Positions 49,840-58,857 of a stretch of DNA of 64,000 nt are shown one piece after another. Position numbers and translations under genes: made by a program. The stretch covers positions 1-64,000 of the forward strand of contig NC_087391.1 of assembly GCF_963675165.1 (NCBI RefSeq), written 5' to 3'. Under the pieces are notes generated by a model. It searched no databases. It had not been told where the DNA came from and saw only the letters and a list, made by a program, of their open reading frames with translations. How positions within the stretch are numbered: position 1 is the stretch's first letter; every line of letters starts with the position of its first letter. Source of the stretch: Halichondria panicea (Eukaryota; Porifera; Demospongiae; Suberitida; Halichondriidae).

Positions 49840-51310
49840 GAAGTAACTAAGTCTTAGGTCACACTGTCCACATAAACATGACTTAGAACAAATATCACAG
49901 CACAAGCAATTGAAACCGAGATCAACATGTTTGTAATTGTCAATATTTCGGAAAAGACTATCCCTTCTACAATCTGTAGTGTTGAAGTTTGAAGCATATT
50001 CTTTAATCTCATTATTAACTTGATGGTAAATTCTTGCCTTTAAAAGGGTTACACGTGATGGTTTACCATCTCGACCTGCTCTACCAGTCTCTTGTACATA
50101 GCTACTGATATCGTCTGACAGGCCAACATGAATGATTTACCGAATGTTGGGACAATCAACACCCATACCAAATGCCATAGTAGCTACAACAATGTGAAGA
50201 TTGCCATCACCCTTAAATAAACGAATGATTTCAGATTTATGGGCTGGATCAGTGACACTTGTAAACATGTCCACGAGGTGAAATTCAGGAAGATCAGGTG
50301 CATCATCAGGATTTGTGAATGCAGCTCCAAGGTAATCCTTAAAGAAGAGGTACATGTCACCACACACTCCAAAAGAACGTCCATATATGATTGTTTTGGG
50401 AAACTTGTTTCTCTCGATTACCAATTTCTGGGCCAAGTTTTGGAATGTCTCTGGTATACTTTTGAACAATCCAACAGCATAAATCAAATTTGGGATTACT
50501 GGGACTCTCGTAATGACAAATGGGTTTCTTAGGCCAACAATACGAGAAATGAATGAAATGTCACTTCGGGTAGCTGTTGCTGTTAGCGCCATCACATGAA
50601 CTGATGTTGGAATGAGGCTGCGCACTTCTCTAATTCTCAACAGCATTTGCCTGAAAGTCTCACCCCTGCAATAATATTATTGGTACACATGTTAATAAAA
50701 AACAATGAGTCAAATACATACCATTTCTTCACACAATGAACTTCATCGATTATCAAAGCCTTGAGTCTATTAGCATACACATCTCCCCCCAGAAGTCTTC
50801 TCCAATGCTTCTTGCTGATGATCATTTCAGGTGTAAAGAATACTAGCTGATACTTTCCATGGAAGATCGCATCCATTGTAGCTGCATCAGACATCTCGCC
50901 CGAGACATATGTGCTAGATGCCTTTAGAACAATAGATGGCTACCTATATATAGAATAAAAGCATCCAGCTTAGAATGATCTAGTTACGTGTAAACAGCTC
51001 ATATTCACATGTACGTATAATTATATGTATGTTCTATCTAGCCTTACATACCTGATCATGAATGATGGCCAGCAGAGGAGTGACTACTTACTACAATAGA
51101 ATAACCTTTCTCCTTCTCCAATATTTTGTCAAATGCTGCAGGCAAACAAGCATAGCAAAGGCTCTTTCCAAATCCAGTAGGCAATACAGCAAGACATCTC
51201 TGCCTCTCAGAAAAGAAGTGACTACTTCCAAGCTCGTTAGCAGCTTCTGTGACAGCTTGTGTAACTTTCTCCATTTTGCTCATGGCAGCTCCGCCCAGCT
51301 GCACACCCAC
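49840..51310 (-). pseudogene. RecQ-family DNA helicase, transposon-borne, disabled
   Basis: Superfamily-2 helicase motifs in order: motif I LPTGFGKSLCY (about 51190), Ia SPLLAIIHDQ-like (about 51070), TPEMI, motif II DEVHCVKKW (about 50750, split by an intron with donor at 50722), motif III MALTATAT (about 50590), IV IIYGRSFG, V VVATMAFGMGVD, VI QETGRAGRDGKPSR (about 50090), then a Cys-rich zinc region CCDICSKSCLCGQC (about 49890). Exons 50722-50939 and 50665 onward are joined by a GT-AG intron. Damage: an in-frame TAA (50137-50139) where related proteins have Gln before IIH, and a likely 7-nt insertion shifting frame before motif Ia; the usual N-terminal Q-motif is missing. Not an active gene here. 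Confidence 0.85.
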
Positions 51311-51780
51311 CTAGCTAAGTGGGTGTTAACCAACCACTTGCAATACTGCAATCTGATTGGGCTGCACTCCTCAGTGCAGCAGTACAAATCCTATATAAGC
51401 GTGTCACCCGGCCACCCGTTGGGAACGGGTACCGGGCTCCGCCCAGCTAGGTTTTGATAGGACGATAGTAAGAGCTCTAGTGAAGCCTCACAACATACCT
51501 GGATAGATTGAAGTGATTGATAACAACAGACTATACACTGTGCCTTACTAAGGATAGTAGTGTTAATATTAGAAGGGCTCTAATCTTCATTGTCGTCCAG
51601 TCCTCCACTGTGACTATAGTATACATGTATAACACTTCCAGTTCCTTCAACGGTGTGGGAGGAGACTCATTGCGCATGCCCGGTGTAGAAGTGCGCATGC
51701 GTATAAATAATTGGCTGTACAATAATTATCATTATAACATAAACATAATAATAGAAGATCAAACAAATAACACAGCTAGT

Positions 51781-53759
51781 CTAGGAGGATATGTCCAGTG
51801 CACTTGGTTCACAATAGTCAGGATTATCAAACACCTCACAGTTCACTGACTGCTGACTAGCCACTCTCCTGATAGTTCCGTCACCATATTCGCCGTACGG
51901 ATTAAGCTGGTTGCTTGATAGGCTGTGTGGTGGGGGAGGGGGCTGGGAGGGTGGGAGGGGATACCCCTGCTCTCCAGGAGGGAGGTCATAATCAGCCTCG
52001 TCAATGCGTGGTGGTTTCACTGGTAGAGGGGGATACCCCTGCTCATCAGGAGGGAGGTCATAATCGTCCTCATCAATCTGAGCTGGTTTGGCTGGCATAG
52101 CATCAGGTGGAATGGCATAGTCATCATTGCTGGCTTCCATGGAGAAGTAGAGAGGATTGTCATTGTCTAGAGTGCGCTCAATGTCGACTGTTTCGTAGAG
52201 TGATGTGCTATTGTAGACAGGAGCAGGACTGACATTGGAGCTAGACACTGCCGAGTTGTTCATAGTCACCATCACATAGTTGGGATTTTCCAGAGACTCT
52301 GAAGAAGAAATGTCAATTATTGAGATGACAATAAGTGCAAAATTGCTCAATAATAATATGCAATTTACAGTACAACTAATAGCTACTCACGTTTAGCTGC
52401 TGCTGGGTCACTGATCTTGAAGCTTGCGCTGCTCTTTTTCTTGTACCACCAAATCACCAATACAATTGCTATGACAACCAGTACAGAACCAATCAGGAGT
52501 CCAATCACTAATCCAGCAACACCCCCTTCGGACAGACCGCTAGCCTGGGGGTCTGGTAAGAAACTATGATAAAATGTGTTCGTTTCATTCAATAACTTAC
52601 TTCCACCGCCCAGTGTCGTATTGCTTGGAGCAGTTGTATCTTCAGTACTAGCTGTAGTATTTGTTGCAGTAGCTATTGTACTAGCTGAAGTGCTTGTTGC
52701 TGCAGTCTTCACTGTGGTTGTGGTCTGTCCTGGGAGACTAGTTGTAGCCATTGGCAATGTTGTAGAGGGAGGAATAGTATCAGGTGTTGTCTCACTGTTT
52801 GGAGTAGTTGCTTCTGCTGTTGTTGATGGGACATTGGTAGTTGCTGGTACGGTTGCTTCTGCTGTTGTTGGTGGTGTATTGGTAGTAGCTGGGACTGTTG
52901 CTTCTGCTGTTGTTGATGGGACATTGGTATTAGCTGGGACTGTTGTGGCCACTAAAGTGTAACATATTATGTACAGTCAAACACAATTATGGACATGTTT
53001 TCAATGTACTTCCTTAACTGTACAATACACATCTGTTCAGTGCATGCACACACAATGCCGTACTCACCAACAGCCTGATCACAATTAGCTCCAGTGAAAC
53101 TATCAGTGCATCTCAACAGAATACTGACTCCTAATGTATTCCCAAACTCTCCAATGATAGTTTCTGTTACCATTTCATCACTATTAAATGTATTTCTAGA
53201 AATGGTGAAGCGATCTATTAAAGCTTGTGTCCGTTGGGTATTTGTTACTGAGACAACCACTCGGAACACCCCCTATTGAAGATACATGATTATAGGGATT
53301 AGTTAGAATTACTTACCGGCCATTGTCCAATGTCAGGAGAGAAACTGACTGGATTTAATAAAACATCAGTTTCCAAGAATTGGCCAAAATTAACTGTTAC
53401 ACCACTTAGAGAATCATGATTGAAAGATCTCTCCCCATAGTTGCATGGATTGGAAGACTCATCTTCTTGTGCACAGACATTAAACATATTGCGGCAGCCT
53501 TGGTTGCAGTTGTTGCTTGGTCTACAGCACAGTCCTGTCGTGTCAGTACTGTTACTGTCCAGGTAGGAGTGCAGCGTCATCTCAAGGACAAACTGCGGAC
53601 CATTCTGTCCACACACTCCTCTCAGCTGCAGGCAATGAAAACCAGTAACTTAGTAACACATTCTATAGCAAACATGTTGTATTTAGTCTGTAAGTAAAGG
53701 GGGTGTACCTGAGACAGACACACTAGTTGAATGAACAGCATGATCCATGGTTGAAACAT
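51781..53759 (-). CDS. MNNL receptor G with mucin-like stalk
   Basis: Six exons (53709-53759, 53317-53625, 53068-53272, 52601-52951, 52391-52552, 51781-52298) give 531 aa. Signal peptide (MLFIQLVCLSQ), MNNL-like domain (FVLEMTLHSYLDSN, GLCCRPSNNCNQGC, MFNVCAQED, GVFRVVVSVTN), then SILLRCTDSFTGANC, which matches only the opening of a DSL. A 117-residue Thr/Ser/Pro/Ala stalk, with near-identical TTAEATVPATTNVPS repeats, is probably O-glycosylated. Membrane helix AGLVIGLLIGSVLVVIAIVL with WWYKKKSS after it. The tail holds ENPNYVMVT, DNDNPLYFS, FDNPDYCEP, a DDYAIPP and two copies of DYDLPPDEQGYP / DYDLPPGEQGYP plus a poly-Pro run, features of SH2-, PTB- and SH3-binding tails. Confidence 0.85.
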
Positions 53760-54350
53760 GTTGCTTAATAGCACAGAATCTCTTGTTGTCTCAGTTAGCT
53801 ATTGACTTGATCTGATCTAGATTTAGCAGCTAGCTCAACCAACACACATCACAGGTTGTATGTGGTCTATTAATGCAATTACAGTGTCACAGCTATTACC
53901 TAATTAGTACAATTAGCTACCTTGTGTGGAATTGTTGTAAGTATTCATGAGAACAATCCATAAAACAGTGTACACAGTCTAGTCTGTATCTATGTATGTC
54001 ACCATTCCATGTAGCTGTAGATGCATTGCAGTAGATCTATGTCTGCAATAAATCATCATGCAGCAATGCAATAGATCTGCACTGCATTTTAGTGATGCAA
54101 GGGTTAGGGTTAGTGATGCAAAGTGGGTGGGGCTGCTAAGTGATCTAGTCTCGCGGGCCATACAAAAAAATTAATGGGCGTGTCACCTTGCCCCATTGTT
54201 TACATTGATAAAATAATTAGCACAACGTGGTACTAGTGAAAGATCATCTACGTCTAGTCTAGTCTACGAACGTCGCTGACCGCTCCTAGTGTACCCAGTC
54301 AGCCTCCTAACGAGTAGCCCAGTACTATGAGCCTCTGAGCCTCTGAGGGA
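53760..54350. promoter_or_regulatory. Upstream region between receptor G and prominin
   Basis: The 591-bp gap between divergent start codons contains GGGTTAGGGTTA at 54101-54112, two telomere-like hexamers between direct repeats of AGTGATGCAA. No gene was recognised. Confidence 0.5.
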
Positions 54351-57300
54351 ATGCTGAAGCCACTAGAACTACTGCTCCTAGTGTGTCTGGTGTGTGTGTG
54401 TGTGCCCACCAGAGCCCAGGACTGGAGACAGTGTCCAGTGAGGGACTACACATCACCAGCCGTGAGGGACAGAGGGACACTGGGGTCACTGCTAGACACT
54501 GCTAGAGTCACCAGAGACAGTATTGTGAGCAATGACCTGCCATACGAGGATATCCGTAGGGAGATCAGTGAAGTGTGAGTAGTGTGTGTGGTGTGTGCAC
54601 CTGTGCTGTGTGGTGTGTGTTGTATCAGCCTCAAGGGCAATCAATAATCTCTCTCATCTTATTCTCAACCACACACCTAATTCCTCAAAGGGTGACTGTT
54701 GTTTTTGAGTTCCCACACGTTTCCTGCAATTATATATCCCAAACTTTCACACGCATAATTACAATGTCCTTTTTATTAGTGAATAATAAACGTTACATTT
54801 CCATTGCCAACTCCCCAAATTGTTATTTCCGTGGCATCACAAGGCCAGCTAATATCATCACCACTCTATGGGTTCCTATCACGTCAGCACCATTAATGTC
54901 GCTACTTGTATCACAGTACTGAGTGGCTTCATTAATCCTCCTCTCTCTTATAGCTACAACCAGAGTGGTCTCAGTGTGGAGCCATTTGTGAGTCTGTGGA
55001 TACAGTACTCAGAGAACTACCTCTACCTCTCATGTGAGTCAGCCTGCCACTGAATGATGGTGTCCAATGAATGATGGTGTCTAGAGGGGCACTGCTTACT
55101 GTACATTGTCTGCTTACTGTACAGTGTCTGCTTACTGTACATTGTCTGCTTACTGTACAGTGTCTGCTTACTGTACATTGTCAGCTTACTGTACATTGTC
55201 TGCTTACTGTACATTGTCTGCTTACTGGTATTGTAGCATCTGTTGTTGGCTGATGTGTGTCAGCACATGTTGTGTCTATAGGTTATGTGTATTTACTAAA
55301 TGGGATTTTTTTTATTGTTTATCCTGCAGCGTTTGTATTGTTTGTGGGTGTGGTCTTCCCGCTGGTGGTGGTGGGGTTGTGGGCGTTCTGGGAATGTTGT
55401 CACGAGACTGACAGAGAACACGACGATCAGGATGACCACAGGTGAGTGGGCGTGAGTGTGTGTGTGGTGTGTGGGTGTGAGTGTGCGTGTACCCTTACAG
55501 ACATCATACTGTGAGGTCCCAAGCTCTCACCTGGTCACTATCAGTGATTGTGTTTCTCCTGCTCCTCTTGCTGTGTGTGTTCCTCGGAGTGTTACTAGCA
55601 GGTAACTCTCTCGTCAGCTCTGGTGTACGGAGTGGGGGCGTGGCAGTGGGTGTGGTCTTACCTGAGCTAGCTAGAGTGAGGGACAATGCGTTGGAACAAG
55701 TGGAGCACTTGCTAGTGGACGACTACAATCAACTATTAGAGAGTGTGGAAGGCAATGTTCTGAAGTAAGTGTTGGACTGGCCCAGATTACTGCCTCCTTA
55801 ACTAATGACTTGTGTTCTCCCTCGTGTAGTTCTGTTGGCCCTGGAGTAGCAGCCGCAGTGACGATTATGACACAGAATGACACAGATGCCTTCCAGGCCA
55901 TTGTAAGCTGTTCACCACTGTGTGTGTGTATACCTGTTACCGTGACTACCCGCTACAGCTCCTAGAGGAGGTGAAACTGGCACACAGTCTACACAACCAT
56001 ACCGAGTCTCTAGTGACCTCATTGTCTGGTCTTCAGTCAATGTTACTAGCTATCAATGAATCATTGGTTGACCTATTGACCTCGTGCAATGCTGTGATGA
56101 ACTCAGCCCTCGGCAACTCAAGTGTGGGTGTGGCTTGTGGGAATTTGACAGCTATCAATGCGGACAGTTTATACCCTCGTATCCATGGTGATGTGGAGGG
56201 TTGGAGGTCCTTACTGACAGAGCTAAACCAACTACTCCCTATTCAGCCTCAGCCCAACACCCTCAACACAACACTGGTGGGTGGAAGTATTCATAATGAT
56301 TTAAGCACATACATGTCCTATATATATACCTAACCCCACACTATCCTGTAGGTTGCCTTGTGTATACCTAACCCCACACTATCCTGTAGGTTGCCTACCT
56401 TGTGTATACCTAACCCCACACTACCCTGTAGGTTGCCTACCTTGTGTATACCTAACCCCACACTATCCTGTAGGTTGCCTTGTGTATACCTAACCCCACA
56501 CTATCCTGTAGGTTGCCTACCTTGTGTATACCTAACCCCACACTACCCTGTAGGTTGCCTTGTGTATACCTAACCCCACACTATCCTGTAGGTTGCCTAC
56601 CTTGTGTATACCTAACCCCATACTACCCTGTAGGTTGCCTTGTGTATACCTAACCCCACACTACCCTGTAGGTTGCCTTGTGTATACCTAACCCCACACT
56701 ACCCTGTAGGTTGCCTACCTTGTGTATACCTAACCCCACACTACCCTGTAGGTTGCCTTGTATATACCTAACCCCACACTACCCTGTAGGTTGCCTACCT
56801 GACTGACTCCACCCTCAACACCACCACTGACCATATCGGCCACTTGAGCTCTTTTGGTCGTTCTATTGAGAACTTCCTACAGGAAACAGTGGGCTATTAC
56901 AACTCAACGTTGACCTTTGACCTACCAAACTCTCAGTCGCAGTTGGACGAGTTTCTAGGACCACGTTACCTTGGCAATTGGGAGGTCATCCGCTATGCCT
57001 GTACTCTGACCTTTGCCCTCTTTGTCCTAGTACTAGGGGTGTGTCTACTAGTCCCTATTGGGCGTGGTCTCCTGAGCACTGTGTATAATGGAGAAGATGA
57101 TATGAATCACTTGGAGACTGCTCATCAAGCAGGAGCAACTCTCAAAAAGTGAGCCTCAAAATCCAGCAAATTTTACAAAAGTATCTGCATAACTTTAGTT
57201 CCGTTGGTCCAATAACGTTAATGATTTTCTGAAAGCTTAGGGAGAAGCCTTTCAAATGATGTATTGTTGGGGCCTTAATTTGTCATTTTCGGGCTTGGCT

Positions 57301-58606
57301 ATAATAATCCATGGTGGTACAGCCTAACCCCTAACCCCTAACCCTATAATAATCCCTGGTACAGCCAAATTGGCAAATATTTTTTTCTCTCTAAATGAAC
57401 TTTGATGACATCACTTAAAAAGATCATCATAACAAACATTATGGCCAAGGTATACTGTACCTAACCCTAACCCTAACCCTAACCCAAGGTGTACTGTACG
57501 TTAAATAGAGCATCTTTGAACGGCCTTAACTTTAGTTCCATTTGTCCAATAACATTAATTTTTAGAGAGAGGCTTTCGAATAATATGCAAAAGTCTACAC
57601 CTGTTTTTGACCAAGTATATGATTATTGGCTGTGTTATTTTCCAAATTTCATCTGTTTCGGTAGCTCCCATTGATATAACCTCCCTCCTATATACGCAGA
57701 GTGACCTTTGTACTTGTGGGGGTGTGTGCTGTGTCTGCCGCTGGTTTTGGAGTATTCCTTGTTTTGGGCGGAGTTCTTGGACGTTCATGTGGTCGTCATG
57801 GTAACTTCTCGTCTCTCCTAGACAACGTGGTGGACCACAGTGACTCGTGGGATGATGGCTACCCTCTAGGAGATTGGATAATAGGGAATACCTCTTATCC
57901 CCTCACTGTAGGGGGTGTGGTTAACAGTTGCCGTGGAAACCTCTCGTTGTACGAGTCACTACAGCTCGGTGTTAGGTTGAACCTCAGTTCCCTCAGCTTC
58001 AGTGAGCAGGTACTAGTGTGTACTGTACTGGATAGCTACTCACGATTGTGCTCTGTACAGGCTCAGTCAATGTATCATGATGCCATGCGTGGTCTGGCCA
58101 ACACCCTCCCACTATACACACCCCTCACACCCTCACAAGCCTCACTCCTCACACTCCTACACAACACCTCCACCCTCTCACTCAACTGGTCCCTGCCTCT
58201 AGTACCTGATGCTATATTCACGCAAGACTTTATTGGACTTTCTCAGCTACAGCAAATTATCAATTCTACAGTAAGTATTAGTTAACTTGATATGTTCATA
58301 CTAACTTATTCAGGAATCTGCTGTGTTGGGAATGTCCTCCTCTGTTGGCAGCGTTAGCAGTGAATCATTGTCAGCCAGTTTATCATCTGCTGAGAGTGCT
58401 CTGACTGATCTAATAGCATACATCACTGCGGACCTGATACCCAGTGTGAATGAGAGTGGTGCTAGACTAGCCGAGTGTCTGGTGATGAGTCAAGCTGATC
58501 ATGTGATGACAGTGAGTGAGGCATTAGCTGTGACAGTCAGAGACAGCAGCATCACGCTAGCCAGGAGAGAGTGTAAGCACACACCTCACACCACACACAC
58601 ACCAAA

Positions 58607-58646
<40 letters not shown>

Positions 58647-58815
58647 CACACCACACACCCCACACACACACACACACACACACTCCACACCACACACCCC
58701 ACACCCCACACACACACACACACACACACTCCACACCACACACACTCCACCCCACACACACACACACACACACACACTCCACACCACACACACACACACA
58801 CACACACACTCCACA

Positions 58816-58857
<42 letters not shown>

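Larger units (their letters stand above)
49354..51449. mobile_element. 2.1-kb TIR transposon with RecQ-like helicase remnant
   Basis: Ends are inverted repeats of about 70 bp starting TAGTTGGGCGGAGCCCG (left) and TAGCTGGGCGGAGCCCG (right, complement), then a small internal hairpin and CGCTTATATAGGATTTGTACT in both. A 9-bp duplication GGTTTTGAT flanks the element (49345-49353 and 51450-51458). Inside are a minus-strand RecQ-type helicase and, at the other end, a plus-strand zinc-binding exon. A 9-bp (or 8-bp) duplication fits MULE-, hAT-, P- or Zisupton-like integration, but no transposase core was recognised, so the superfamily is unknown. The TATATAG motif in both TIRs might be a promoter. 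Confidence 0.9.
47181..51590 (-). pseudogene. MNNL receptor F, exon 2 split by a transposon
   Basis: Exons 51549-51590 (signal peptide MKIRALLILTLLSL), 49043-51498 (MNNL exon, interrupted), 48737-48932, 48225-48476, 47781-47954 and 47181-47635. The MNNL exon is cut by a 2,096-bp element (49354-51449) flanked by GGTTTTGAT on both sides. Leaving out the element and one 9-bp copy, exon 2 would be 351 nt, a multiple of three and in the range of its paralogs (309-414), and the whole gene 489 codons without a stop. The ectodomain has TGRCCDSL, CDNALTLCLLP and no EGF repeats; a Ser/Thr-rich stalk repeats TQAMQGV. The tail has DNPNYTVS and repeated YSVVTREHLEE-type units. As it stands in this assembly the gene cannot make its ectodomain, though exons downstream of the insertion look intact. 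Confidence 0.8.

Noticed and set aside
49540-49905. 121-codon minus-strand open frame at the left end of the transposon
   Set aside because: Its first part is the helicase zinc region; the rest is antisense to the plus-strand zinc-binding exon, joined by the deletion junction.
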